The position numbers were made by a program, and so were the translations under genes. Shown here in pieces: positions 10,585-22,344 of a DNA stretch of 64,000 nt; within the stretch, counting starts at the first letter, position 1; each line of letters opens with the position of its first letter. The notes beneath the pieces were generated by a model. The model had not been told where the DNA came from, made no database searches, and was given only the letters and a program-made list of their open reading frames with translations. Source of the DNA: Diprion similis (taxonomy: Eukaryota; Arthropoda; Insecta; Hymenoptera; Diprionidae). Where the stretch lies: the NCBI RefSeq assembly GCF_021155765.1, contig NC_060107.1:17036501-17100500 (forward strand), written 5' to 3'.

Positions 10585-11964
10585 ATGATTCGAAAGAAAA
10601 ATTCGTTAGAAACTCGAGACAATTTAGAAATGAGAAAAGACAACTATCTATGCTTCATTTCCACTAATGGAACAGCATTAGGTCAAATAGGTAAACTCCT
10701 TACTGAAAAAGGATACTTAAAAAACATTAAGCCGATAAAAGAATATCAGATAGGATACACAATTATATTAGGAACATCGAAGAAAAGAATAATAGCATTA
10801 GTCATTCAAGAACACGAACAAGATATACCCTTAGAAAAGAACTTTTACGACGCATTCGTAAATTTGAAGCAAAATATGGAAGATCTAAATATTAAAACAG
10901 CAGCTATATCTCAAGGTAAAAGTGGTATTAATAACCTTGTATGGGTTGAGATAAAGAACATCATTAGACAAGTATTTGGAACACAAATTGTCATAACGAT
11001 CTGTAAAGACAAAATTATCATTCCAACTCCAGATATTAGACTCAGAATAATACGAGAAAATCACGAATCTCCGATTGCAGGACGCAAAGGTATTACGAAA
11101 ACATACAATAGAATTCGACAGAAATATTTCTGGGATAATATGAAAAAACAAATTGAAGATTTTATAAAGAAATGCGTCAGCTGTCAAAAGAAGAAACTCA
11201 CGCGTATTAAAACAAAACAGCCTATGGTCATCACAGACACATCCGCAGACGTATTTGATAAGGTAGCACTAGATATAGTAGGACCCTTCGAAACATCTCA
11301 GAACGGTTATAAGTACGTGTTAACCATGCAAGATAATCTTTCAAAATTCAGTTTAGCAATAGCTTTAGTACATGCAACTGCTGAAGATATCGCAGATGCA
11401 TTCGTGAAGAATTTTATATGTAAATACGGATGTCCAAAAACAATTTTAACTGATCAAGGAGCAGCATTTATTGGTCAAGTAATGAGACGAGTTGCAAAAG
11501 CATTTAAAATCACGCAATTTAAAACTACAACATTCCATCCTCAATCAAATGGTTCATTAGAAAGAAGTCATCAAGTACTTGTAGATTACTTGAAGCATTA
11601 TTTAACGAAAAAAGATTGGGATGAATGGTTGTGTCATGCGACATTTTCTTATAATACAAGCAAGCATGAAGGAACAAACCACACCCCGTTTCAGGTAGTT
11701 TACGGACGCAACGCCCGTATGCCTTCAGAATTCCCACCCCTAGACGAAGTCCTGACCTATGACGACTACGTAAAAAATCTTATGCTTCAAACTATAGAAA
11801 TTCGAAATACAGCACGCGAGAATTTAGAAAAAGCCAAAGCTAGATCGAAACAATATTACGACAGAAAATTGAATCCAGTCAATTTCAAAGTAGGACAAAA
11901 CATTCATCTAGTAAAAAATCAAGAGACAGGAAAATTAGACGACAATTACAGAGGACCGTACTAA
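10585..11964 (+). pseudogene. Gypsy integrase with an N-terminal macro-like segment
   Basis: A 459-codon open frame (the first codon is ATG, probably not a true start because the hinge runs in from upstream). Residues about 20-150 (FISTNGTALGQIGKLL, IALVIQEHEQD, IKTAAISQGKSGINNLVW, VFGTQIVITIC) have the order and spacing of a macro (ADP-ribose-binding) fold. Integrase follows: a zinc finger (HESPIAGR..., CVSCQ) in which the second His position reads Arg, core catalytic residues in LDIVGP, LTDQGAAF and SLERSH, then a C-terminal GPY motif at the very end. This frame is intact; the upstream RT is not. The stop follows GPY directly, so the protein is probably truncated. Confidence 0.9.
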
Positions 11965-12130
11965 ATCACAGAAATATTTCCAGAAAAGAATGATATAGAA
12001 ATAGAGTTGAAAAAAAAATAAACGTAAAATTGTTCACTGCGATAGAGCCAAGATAGCTTATTAATCAAGTTCAATATTTTAATCAATCGATCATAGAAGC
12101 TAGCAACCTCAAGGATACCAAAACATTATA
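11965..12130 (+). other. Gypsy 3' remnant
   Basis: A short AT-rich stretch follows the integrase stop. The first codons still read like a gypsy C-terminus (ITEIFPEKNDIEIELK), then coding is lost. The DIRS element begins at 12131, so the gypsy 3' end and its LTR are not seen here. Confidence 0.5.
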
Positions 12131-12132
12131 AA

Positions 12133-12312
12133 TTAAACGATTAAACGAACTTACCAAGTGAAGTTCGATCGTAATTGTACGAGTAGTCTCGTCCGAAGGA
12201 GATCAACTTGTAGTAACGCCAGGTGCATGATCGCATCACAGCAATTTCAAAGAAATGAAAATATGCGCTCCAAATCGCAGCGGCTCCGTCATTCCTCTTT
12301 TGTTCATTCAGT
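12133..12312 (-). repeat. DIRS left (3') inverted terminal repeat
   Basis: 180 bp whose inner about 135 bp is the reverse complement of 17039-17173 with few differences (shared core TTTGAAATTGCTGTGAT and GCAGCGGCTCCGTCATTC). The outer 75 bp is repeated in inverted form in the internal complementary region. Confidence 0.92.
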
Positions 12313-12372
12313 TTAAAGGTAGCGATGATTTCAAATCAAGATTGGGACAGATGAAAAAATGGGTAGGGAGGG

Positions 12373-12485
12373 TTTGATCTCCTTCGGACGAGACTACTCG
12401 TACAATTACGATCGAATTTCACTTGGTAAGTTCGTTTAATCGTTTAATTGTACTACGTCGTCTCGTCCTCTGAGATCAACTTGTA
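12373..12485 (-). repeat. DIRS internal complementary region
   Basis: The first half (12373-12449) is the inverted copy of the outermost left repeat (ends ...CGTTTAATCGTTTAATT). The second half (from about 12445) is the complement of the extreme right end (TTGTACTACGTCGTCTCG). The two ends are joined head to head as in the circular-junction guide known for DIRS elements. It lies just downstream of the recombinase gene in element orientation, the expected place. Confidence 0.9.
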
Positions 12486-12638
12486 GATGTTCAAAGATTT
12501 GATTTGAAATCAAAAAGGAAGGTGGGGGACTTGACACCCCGCTATGAATAATAATTTCATTTAAAATTTTATTCATAACAATAAATATCACACAATACGG
12601 AAACATAATATTGCAAAATACGTTGAACTTATTCTTAA

Positions 12639-13625
12639 CTAAGAGTTGCATACGGCTCTTGCAAACGAAGATTTGTCTGCTAGTGGCCTATTATAAAAAC
12701 GGCCAAACATTTGTGACACCCCTGACTAGCCTGCTGTTCTATAAATTGTTTCCATATTTAAACCTTGGCGTGCAGCCGCTGATGTAGAGGCATGTCTACT
12801 ACTATGGGCCGCAAAGGTCCTGTCAATGCCACTGTCGTTGAGGACTTTTTTAATCCAGTGGCGAATCGTTTGAGAAGAGGCATGAGTATAAGGCGCTTTA
12901 GTAATGACAATCAGAAAAGGATCCCTGGGCGAACTAAGGGCTTTTGATCTATCTAAATAGTCACGTAGGGTTTGTACTGGACAAAGCTGAAGTTTCTCCT
13001 TAAATGCCGGAATGATCAACCGGGGTTGATTACGATTCATGCCTGAAGTCTTAATTCTATCAGGGATTTCGATCCGTATTTCATCCTCTAAAAACCGAAT
13101 GTTCTCGACTCTTATAAGAGACAATGTGTGAACTCTTTGAGCTGTAATAAGAGCTAAAAGAACAACCAATTTTTTGGATAATTTCTCGAATGATAATTCT
13201 GAATTTGGGTAAAATCGAGAAATGTGGTCCAGGACTTTACTTGGATCCCAGGTTTTGTTATACTTGGGTCTGGATGGTTTTTGAGTTGCAAATCCTTTCA
13301 TAAATCTTTTTACAAACTGATCCTGGCCTACGTTAGTCATGGTTATCAAGGAAACGGCAGAACGATATGTATTTAACGAACTGTAAGAACCTAAGTTTGA
13401 TGTACATATTGTCAAGAATTCCAACACCGATCTTCGAGGTGGAGAGAAAACCGAAACTTGTGTATCTTGACAAAATTTCCACCAAAGTGAGACTGGCCTC
13501 TCGTATTGCTTTAATGTTGCCTGGCTTAAGGAGGCCATAGTAGTATCCAGGGCCGATCTCGGTACATCTTGGAGGAGGAAGGCTTTCCTGATAATCTGGT
13601 CGCTACCAGGGAAAGTGAGCGTCAT
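12639..13625 (-). pseudogene. DIRS tyrosine recombinase (one internal stop)
   Basis: ATG at 13625 overlaps the RT stop (ATGA). The protein has the lambda-integrase-type catalytic set: Arg in AQRVHTLSL, the HxxR pair in AAHSSRHAS, and the nucleophilic Tyr in GRFYNRP. An in-frame TAG at 12726-12728 separates the HxxR part (299 codons) from the Tyr-bearing tail, which then stays open to the TAG at 12639-12641. The enzyme would integrate circular element DNA. Whether the TAG is read through or marks decay cannot be decided here; decay is more likely given the other breaks. Confidence 0.92.
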
Positions 13626-15444
13626 GTTGGAAAAGATTGTCTGAAAGGAGAAGATAATAAGTCTATATCAGGGCTGAAATATACAGGCTCAGATATAGAT
13701 AAGCTCTTAAAAAGAGAAAACCAAGCTTGAGAGGGCCAATGAGGGACTACAAGAATTCCCTCCGCCTTATCTCTAGTAATTTTTCTCAACGTTCTCATAA
13801 TGAGAGAAAACGGGGGAAAAGCATAAAAAAAGAAACAGGACCACGAGACCGTAAATGCATCTACTGCTGCAGCTGACGGATCTGGGAACCACGAGAAAAA
13901 GGTCGAACATTTAGTGTTATTAAGGGTGGTAAATAAGTCCACATCAAACTTCCCAAAAATAAGGTTAACTTTCCTAAATGCATAATCCGCCAACTCCCAC
14001 TCAGTCTCTTCCGATAAAATTCTTGACTCTTTATCGGCAATAAAATTTTGGCTCGAACTAATGTGAGATGCGAAAATCCAAATGTTTTTCTTTTCGCACC
14101 ACTGCCATATTTCCCTGCTCAGAGTCGACAGGTTTGGGAATTGAATGCTACCCATCTTGTTAATGTAAGAAATAGCAGTGGTGTTATCGATTCTTAAAAG
14201 TATCTGGCATGACTTGAGATCTTTCGCAAAGCACTTCGACCCGTAAAAGGCTGCCTTTAATTCGAGAAAATTAATGTGATAATTTTTCTCTACCGAATTC
14301 CACCATCCACGGGTCTTTTTCTTTTCCCAAGCGGCACCCCAACCCGAACGAGATGCATCTGAATAAATTTCCAACTCGTAGTAGTCGTCTCTGATTGTGC
14401 TGGAAGTACTGTTCATGTTATTGATCCACCAATTGAGATCTGCAGCTAACAGGGGGGCTAAGGTCATTTTAGCTTCGTAATTACTATAAAATTTGTCCAA
14501 TGCTAAGAATTTTTGTCTCTCCAAGATCTTTGTGTAAAGGAAGCCATATTTAACTGCTGGGCAGGCTGCAATTGAAATTCCAATGAATTGGGAAAGTTCC
14601 CTAATACGACAAGAATTTCTGTTCTTAAAACTCACTGCCAGATTCAGGATCTTTGTTCGTTTTTCTGCTGTCAAGCTAATTGACATCAACTGAGAATTTA
14701 TAATAAATCCCAAGAATTTTTGTTCAGTCGCTGGTAATAGATGACACTTATCTAAATTGATCCTAAACCCTAGAGACTGTAAGAGTTCCCTGGTAGCACA
14801 GACGTTCATTTGGCATTTTTGACTAGAAGGTTTTACTGAATGTAAAAAATCATCTAAATAGTTTACAGACTGAAAACCTTGTGATCTTAGTGAAAATAAA
14901 ACAGGCCTCATAATTTTCGTGAACACGTAGGGTGCTGTACACAATCCAAAGGGTAAGCAATTAAATTCGTAAATAACGCCCTCGAATTTGAATCTTAAAT
15001 TTTTTTTTAAATGTGTATCTATTGGGATCGTGAAATAAGCATCTTCAAGATCAATTGTGGCCATGAAGCAGTCTGGGGAGATTAATCTAATTACAGTTTT
15101 CCAGTCCTCAAGTTTGAAATGTGGAGCAACCATGAACTTATTCAGTTTTTTCAAATTCAAGATAAATCTTTTCTCTCCATTGGGTTTATCAATCAGAAAA
15201 AATGATGATATAAAGCCTTCCTCGACCGGTAAACAAGTTGAGATCGCGCATTTCGCAATCAATTTTGTATCTCAGTTATACAAGCTAACCTATCTTGTGG
15301 AGAAAAGGGTTGAGTTTCAGAAATCTTGTATTGGATTGGCTTAGAAATAATAGGTATTTTATAACCCGAAATTGTCTCAAGGGCGGCCTGATCTGACGTA
15401 ATATTGAGCCAGTTTTCATAAAAGGAATCAAGACAACCAGCCAT
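13622..15444 (-). pseudogene. DIRS reverse transcriptase and RNase H
   Basis: The minus strand is open from about 15262 to 13622 for 546 codons: EEGFISSFFLIDKPNG, MATIDLEDAYF, FNCLPFGLCTAPYVF, catalytic NYLDDFL, then RNase H (YSDASRSGWGAAW, RIDNTTAISYI). The DIRS methylase-like tail region follows (DVDLFTTLNN, FPPFSLIMRTL). An upstream piece, 15444-15259, in another frame (LNITSDQAALETISGY) supplies the N-terminus, so one frame change is present near 15260. The rest of the RT frame is uninterrupted. It ends by overlapping the recombinase start in ATGA, a compact gene junction. Confidence 0.93.
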
Positions 15445-17120
15445 GAGCTGTACCTGGTCTAATGACGACGTTTGTTGTAATGGTTGCGACGAGGGCTGCG
15501 GTCTGGAGATTGATGATAATTGCTCTGAAATTTTCGTCCCCCTGACAATGTGCCGAATTTCTTGTAATTGTTGTTCGTCTTGCCAGGGAGTTTCGCATTT
15601 AAAGGTTCAATGTGTTGGCGAATATCCTGTCAACCTGTTGTTTTTCGAGATATTAAAGCAGCCTGCGTCGTTTTTATAAGATCTTTAGCTGATCTTTCCA
15701 TAGCGAGGGTATTTTTGAAACGGTCCGAAAAATCCTCGCCAAAGAGAAAAGCGCCAATCTCACCCCCTTCAGACACCTGTTTGGCTGTAAGGCTCAGGTG
15801 CGGGATGATACAATCTCTACGGGAGAGAGAAATTTCGTGATGTACGTCCACTAGAATTCTGCCTGCCTCACCCAGAGTTGTAGTAAGTTTGGTGAAATCT
15901 AGGTCAAAGTCTTTATCAATTTCTTTTCTCAACAGGTCTGAAAAAACTTGTCCAAGAGCACAGAGTCCAGTTCCCGGCTGAGTCTGAATGTCCACCTGGT
16001 ACCCATCTCTTTTAGTGATAATTCCTGCTTTTGACGAAAGTAATGCCGATTATATCTCTTTATTCGTCGGTGGAGCTCGAGATAAATCAAAGTTTTTTGG
16101 CGTAGGGAATTTTGATATCAGGGCTTGATTTTGGTCCTTTGGAATACCGACCCTGATAATGTTGGACCAGGCTTCGGATAGAGGAGTGAATAGGTCCGGG
16201 CCTAATGCACTTTCTATCTGCATCTGACCAATGAATCTACTCGCTATTTCACGTGATAAATTGTCCATTTCTGGATCCTTTTCCGGGCTGGCTAGGGACT
16301 TGGTTAGCAGGGGCCTCTGGTTCTGCGCCTCAACTATAAAAAACGGAATTACGCACCAGATGATTGGCTGTCAACAAATTTTGACGAGACTTTAGCTTTA
16401 GAATTTGATGCAAGATATGAGCCTTGACTGCACGAGACTTTAGCCTCAAAATATGATGCAAGACATGAACCTCGACTGTACCCAATGATGTGTCGTACCT
16501 CTCGGGTGACGATCAACACCATCTCTTAGTACACTGTCTCGAATTCCACTTCTCGAGTGCTGCGAGTTCCTCGAACGGGAATCGCGATGTTCGGTATGAG
16601 CTGCCCTGCGTGATAGCCGTGATGGTGATCGGCTTCGAGATGAACCAACATGGCGATGGCGTCGTTCATGGCGTCCTCGCTCTCAAGAATGTTCTTGGCG
16701 TCCCTGACTGGAACGGGGACGTGAGTTGTGTTGACGGGAACAATCACTATCCGAGCATGAGTCTGAGTACCTCGAGGGGCTCCTGGAATCCGCATTTTCT
16801 CGTCGACGGAGATATCCTTGTCCGTACCCGGCACGCTCTCTTTTTAGGTCCGCCACCCCACTTTGTAGACACTTTAAGGCGTCTAGAAGCATCTTTTCGG
16901 TTGGCCGAACCGACGATGATGAGGCGCCCTGATCTATCGGATCATTAGGCATCCTCAAGAATAATGAGCAATAAAAATGGAGAAATGAAAACGAACGGAG
17001 TAACACGCGCGTGTGTTTACGATCGCACAGCAAAACGTAATGAACAAAAGAGGAATGACGGAGCCGCTGCGATTTGGAGCGCAAATTTTCATTTCTTTGA
17101 AATTGCTGTGATACGATCAT
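15445..17120 (-). pseudogene. DIRS gag region (fragmented)
   Basis: Minus-strand pieces 17120-16683 (N-terminus with a Ser/Arg-rich stretch, SRSPSRYSDSCSDSD), 16268-16050 (EIASRFIGQMQIESALGP) and 15995-15630 (GTGLCALGQVFSDLLRKEID) follow one another in the order of a DIRS Gag, upstream of the RT. They are in different frames and separated by stops. A 48-bp tandem duplication (16384-16479) lies in the gap. The assignment is by position and composition more than by motif. Confidence 0.6.
16384..16479. repeat. 48-bp tandem duplication in the DIRS element
   Basis: Two head-to-tail units (16384-16431 and 16432-16479) both start ACGAGACTTTAG and share GATGCAAGA; about 85% identical by eye. Confidence 0.85.
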
Positions 17121-17173
17121 GCAACTGGCGTTAGTACAAGTTGATCTCAGAGGGCGAGACTACGTAGTACAAT
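17039..17173 (-). repeat. DIRS right (5') inverted terminal repeat
   Basis: 135 bp, reverse complement of the inner part of 12133-12312. It ends in GTAGTACAAT at the host junction. The 5' end of gag overlaps it. Confidence 0.92.
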
Positions 17174-17206
17174 CATAGAACTAAGTACATAATTAAATAA
17201 TGATAT

Positions 17207-17428
17207 TGTTACGGTTTCCCCCTTCGAATATGCATGTATTGATTTAATTAATCAAAATGAAGATCTGATGTTCCCTGACAACGGTCGTCTTTTGGAATCG
17301 ATGAGGATCCTTCTGGCATTCCTTGAACGGACTTTAAAAGCGACACATCTCCTTGTACTTTTGTCCTAAATAAACCACCCCAGTCTTTTTGAATCTCCTG
17401 ACTATTTATTACACCCTCATATGTAACA
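17207..17428 (+). repeat. Solo LTR, 222 bp, gypsy-like
   Basis: Starts TGTTACGG and ends ATGTAACA, with the 4-bp direct repeat ATAT on both sides (17203-17206, 17429-17432). There is no primer-binding site or purine tract beside it and no coding, so it is a solo LTR. Ends are of the same type as 59029-59311. It could instead belong to the gypsy upstream, but the matching target duplication argues for an independent insertion. Confidence 0.75.
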
Positions 17429-17664
17429 ATATTATATAATGTGACGAGGTTTTTCGCCGCTCTTGTTCACCCGGAGAAGTTCCCAAGAGTTAACCTGGTG
17501 CACAATGATTCGGCAACCCGCAATGCAATCTGAAACTTACAAAAGCTATCGCGAAATTTTGTTGGGCGCCTGGCGTGGTAAACACGCCTCGAATCTTTAC
17601 CTTCGCAATTCCTCGGCTGTCCTTCTCTATGCCAGGTAGGTCAGTACCGCGGAGAGGGGATGGG

Positions 17665-20600
17665 AGTAGATAGGATATGAGAGTTCTGGATTCTAGTTCC
17701 AATTTCCGCCACCAGTCCCCCTATTCCTACAGGCCGGGGCGACTGCAGTGCCGCTAGGGAGGAGGGGGAGGAGCGAGGGGGTAGCGTGGGTGGCGGGGGG
17801 GGGGGGGGGGGGGGGGGGGTTCCTGTCGGGTCTTGTTCGACGGCGAGAGGCTCTAGGTTAGATAACGCTAGACCACTTGAAAAAATTCCTGGAAATGCTT
17901 CCTCTCAGCTCATGCCGATCATAAACGCAGTGGGAAAGGGACGCAAGGAGGAAATTAAAACCATGCCAGAATATTTGAAAATGTGTTTATGCACCATTAT
18001 GAACCATCGCAATAACCTTATGCAGAAATTTACCAAGCGGTTCAGTCTTGGCTAATCGTCGCAGAGTCGGATTCTCACCATCTGGGTACAATAATTACTG
18101 ACTGCTGCTACGTTTTCTCAAAAGGCTTTTCCCGAACAACCCTTATCGTCAGGTCCCATAAACACAAATCACCCGGTCAAGAGTCTAGGGATCAGAATTC
18201 ATCTCTATGCCGCTCGAAGCTGCTTTTCGCCAGCTGATTCTCCCACTGGGTATCTTCAACGTTTTTTTCACTGATAGGGGAGGGGTAGGCGTGTGCAGAC
18301 TCAGACGTGATTGACCACAATTTTTATCTTGGAAGCTGCTGCTGCTGCAGAACACGGAGACCCCCCTCCCTCCCCCTCAGGATCCTTCGACATAAGGGCA
18401 ACACATCCATTGCAGACTCATCCGGCTTACACAACACGTGGAAGTTCAGAATATCATCGTCACCAACGTCAAAGTTATGGCCGCCGAAGCATACATGGGA
18501 CTCGTCGAGCAGATGAGGGAGGCGTACAATTTGTTGCGTGAGCAAACTCCTGGAGAAGGAAGTCACGTTGTCTTTAATCAATGGATTGGTATTGGAGTGG
18601 CAAATATACAAGTTTTGCGAGATATTCTTCAACAGCCGAGAATGAGTGTAGGGGCGAAACAGCAAATCCAACATAAGATCTCCCTCATACAATCCTGGGT
18701 GGCAAAGATCCAGCAGCAACAGCGGCAGCATGACCTGGTGACAGGCGGCAATATCGGCAGTTCTGCGGGTGTACAGTGGGATGATGTCGATAGCGCTTTT
18801 GCTAACCGGATTCGCACCGGCATTGTCACCAATTTTGGCCATAAGGATTTGGCGGTCTTTTTGAGCGATGCGCGGCAGATCATCGTCGGAAAATTGAAGC
18901 TGGCACAGCGTAATGAGGGGAATGTGAAGGTCAACATGATATTGACATGCGAATTTGAACACGTCAAGCATGACGAGGTCGCTGTGGAAGTTAAAAGCTT
19001 CAATACATCCAACGTGACGATCCTCCCATCGAGTGATATAGACGGCTGGTTCGCGGACGCAAAGAACAAACTGCTCGTCAAGGTCGAAGATTTCGAACAA
19101 TGCGATTCCGGCTGGAGTATGATCGAGATTTTAAATATTGCCGTAAATATCAACCGATACCAGCCTCTCGCTGCAGGAGCTTCAACATTCGTTACGCTAC
19201 CCATGGACATTCAACGCAAGAAGGCAGTTGTCAACGTCGAAAACGAGGATGAAAGTTGTCTTCTGTGGACCGTTACCGCAGCTCTCCACCCGGTCGACAT
19301 CAATATTAGCCAGATGCATAGCTATTGCCGATATATTCGAGAGTTGGACTGCACAGGCATCAAATTCCCCGCTACTCTGCATGACTTGGAAAAGTTTGAG
19401 AAATTAAATAATTTGCGAATCAATGTATATGCAATAGAATCCGAAACTTTTTCGCATCGTGCAAAATCCGAGAAAAGCATCATCGTGCCGATTTATTTGA
19501 GTAAAAATCAGCATAGCGCAAACGTTGACACGATTCATCTTCTAATGCTTGAAAGTAACAATTGCCCCGAGCATGATATTAACCGCGAATTCACACCAAG
19601 ATTCCACTTTGCTTGGATCAAAGATCTCGCGCGATTGGTTAGCAAACAATTGTCTCAACATAATGGCCGGCTGTTTTTATGTGACAGATGCCTGTGCCAC
19701 TTCGCTGTGAAACACGCTTACGAACACCATCGGCAGGATTGTATTATGTTGAATAAAGTGCGCATGGAATTTCCAAGATCTGAAGATTTAAATTCAAAGT
19801 TTAAAAATTTCAAAAACAAAGGCACTGTCCCGTTTGTTGTTTACGCCGATGTCGAATGTATATTAAAATCCGAACCTGTAGACGAATTTCAAAACCGTAA
19901 AACATATGAAATTCAAAAGCATATCCCGCACAGTGTAGCATACTACGTACATTGCGCGTACGATGAGACCTTATCGGAGTTTTACGGTAAACGCGGCACC
20001 GATTGCGTAGATTGGTTCATGCAGCAGCTTAACGATTTATCGGTTAAAGTAGAGTCACGAATCAAAAATATAATTCCGATGGAGTCTCTCACCCAAGTGC
20101 AACGCGAACGTCACATGCGCGCGAAAAATTGTCATATCTGTGAAAAGCCGTTTACTCCTGAGGAGAAAAAGTGCCATGATCATTGTTACTTCACGGGTAA
20201 ATATCGCGGTCCTGCGCATAATCGGTGTAATTTGAATTTCAGCGAGTCGCATACAATTCCAATAGTTTTCCACAATTTGTCCGGTTACGATTCACATTTT
20301 TTGATTAAATCTCTGGCCTTAACTTTTCCCGGAGCGGTTACACTGCTACCCATAAATAAGGAAAAATATATATCCTTCACGAAGCAGGTTGATGGGACGA
20401 TGATGCATTTGAGATTCATCGACTCGATTCGGTTTATGGCTAGCAGTATTGATAAACTTTCTTCATATTTAGGCGATGTCGATAAACGTATAACATGTAA
20501 ATTTTACAATAATCCCGCGCAGTTCAGCTTGATGACCCGCAAAGGCGTTTTTCCTTACGAATACGTCGATTGTTGGGAGAAACTCGACGAAACTCAATTA

Positions 20601-21202
20601 CCTGCAAAGAATCATTTCTACTCACATCTCTGCAATTCGAATATCACAGACGCCGATTATGAGCACGCTCAAAATGTCTGGGAAGAATTCCGTTTAGAGT
20701 CTTTGGGGGCCTATTCCGATTTATATTTAAAGACTGATGTTTTGTTACTTGCTGATATTTTCGAAAATTTCCGGGTTAGCTGTTTTAAAACATAAGATTT
20801 AGATCCGTTGCACTACTACACGGCGCCGGGGCTTGCCTTTGACGCGATGCTTAAACACACAAAGGTGAATTTACAACTTTTCGATGGCCCTGAAATGGTT
20901 TTATTTATTGAAAGAGGCGTTCGAGGAGGCGTAGCGCAATGTTCTAATCGACACGCTCACGCCAATAACAGATTTATGGGCAAAGATTTTGATCCGAACA
21001 AGGTGGAATCGTATCTTATGTATTACGATGTGAATAATCTTTACGGTGCGGCTATGAGTGCACATTTACCAATCAACTCGTTCGAGTGGGAGCATGATCC
21101 TATCGATATAACAACTCATTCGGACGATTCGCCGATCGGTTACATCCTGGAGGTGGACTTGGACTATCCTACAGAGCTCCACGAGGAACACAAAGACCTA
21201 CC
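17665..21202 (+). repeat. Outer Polinton left arm of a 3.5-kb terminal inverted repeat
   Basis: 3538 bp, reverse complement of 24180-27422 joined to 33904-34196 (3536 bp), with very few differences. Identity stops at ...CAAAGACCTACC in the polymerase gene. The arm contains a 25-bp G tract (17795-17819) and about 900 codons of PolB, so the repeat extends far beyond the non-coding ends. Confidence 0.95.
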
Positions 21203-22262
21203 TCTCTGTTCTGAGCATTTCACGCCGCCAGGTAGTAAAATCCCTAAACTCGCCACCACCCTTCTCCCCAAAACGAAGTATATACTACACTATAGAAATT
21301 TAAAGCAATGTCCGAGTTTAGGTTTGAAATTAGTCAAAGTGTATAGAGTTCTAAAGTTTGCACAATCTCCATGGCTCGAGCCTTACATCACGCTCAACAC
21401 CAACATGCGCAAACAGTCCAGAAACGAATTTGAGAAAAACTTTTACAAATTGATGAATAACGCTGTGTTTGGTAAGACTATGGAGAATGTGCGAAATCAC
21501 ACGGATGTCAAATTAGTTACAAAATGGAAGGGAAGAGGTGGTGCGAGAGCGCTTATCGCTAGGGCAAACTTTCATAGTTGCACCGTATTCGAGACTGATA
21601 TGGTTCTTATAGAAATGAATCGTGTCAAAGTTTACTTTAATAAAACAATTTATATCGGTGCGGCGATTTTAGACCTATCAAAAATTATTCTGTACGATTT
21701 TCATTACAATTATATAAAGCCGCATTTTCCCGACAAAAAAGCTAAACTGTTGTACACCGACACGGACAGCCTTAATGACCAATTTAATGTGCCCAACATC
21801 TACGATATCGTCAAACGTGATGTTGACTCAATGTTTGACACCTCGGACTACCCTCCCGACAATGTGTACGGTATTCCGCTCAAGAACAAGAAACGTCTGG
21901 GCATAATGAAGGACGAGAACAACGGGAAAATTATGACAGAGTTCATTGGGTTGCGAGCGAAGCTGTACACATTCACAACGATGGGCGGGGATGAGAAAAA
22001 ACACGTCAATGGTAAGAAAGTAAGCAAACGCGCAAAGGGTGTCAAGAATTCAACGCTGAATACCATCACGTTTGACGATTATAAGCGCTGCCTGTTGGCT
22101 TACAAGGAATTGGCTCGATCGCAATGTCTAATTCGTAGCAAAAAACATCAAGTAACCACTATCGTACAGAAGAAATTGGCTCTGAGTTGGCAAGATGACA
22201 AGCGGCAATTGATACCTGGGCAGACCGACACCATACCTTGGGGGTTTGCCGCTGCCCCATAA
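18477..22262 (+). pseudogene. Polinton protein-primed DNA polymerase B (one in-frame stop)
   Basis: Family B polymerase that replicates Polintons by protein priming. The start is taken at ATG 18477; the frame is open slightly upstream without ATG. Features: an N-terminal module (RIRTGIVTNFGHKD, about residue 120); a C2HC finger CDRCLC...HHRQDC (about 402); Exo I YADVECIL (Asp about 458); an endonuclease VII-like Cys4 knot CHICEKPF...CHDHCYF (about 552); Exo II HNLSGYDSHF (about 599); Exo III YLKTDVLLLAD (about 750). An in-frame TAA lies at 20793-20795. Palm motif [10 protein letters not shown] (about 21027), motif [12 protein letters not shown] and motif [10 protein letters not shown] (about 21755) follow in the same frame. 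About 1261 codons in total. Apart from the stop the gene looks complete. Confidence 0.95.
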
Positions 22263-22344
22263 AGTGATTATAGGATTAGCTGTATGTATAAAACTGCCAC
22301 GAATACTTACGTTCGACACCTTGGACGATCCTCTGTCAAATCAT

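Larger units (their letters stand above)
12131..17173 (-). mobile_element. DIRS-type tyrosine-recombinase retroelement
   Basis: A 5.04-kb element on the minus strand has the hallmarks of the DIRS order: split inverted terminal repeats (12133-12312 and 17039-17173), an internal complementary region at 12373-12485 that joins the complements of both ends, and gag, RT/RNase H and tyrosine recombinase genes. AAT is present at both outer junctions, and no target duplication is seen, as expected for integration by a tyrosine recombinase. The genes contain a few stops and frame changes, so this copy is not intact. Confidence 0.93.

Noticed and set aside
17786..18055. 89-codon Gly-rich frame across the 25-G tract
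   Set aside because: Created by the homopolymer in the Polinton terminal repeat; G/C tract lengths differ between arms (25 and 22) and may include sequencing error.
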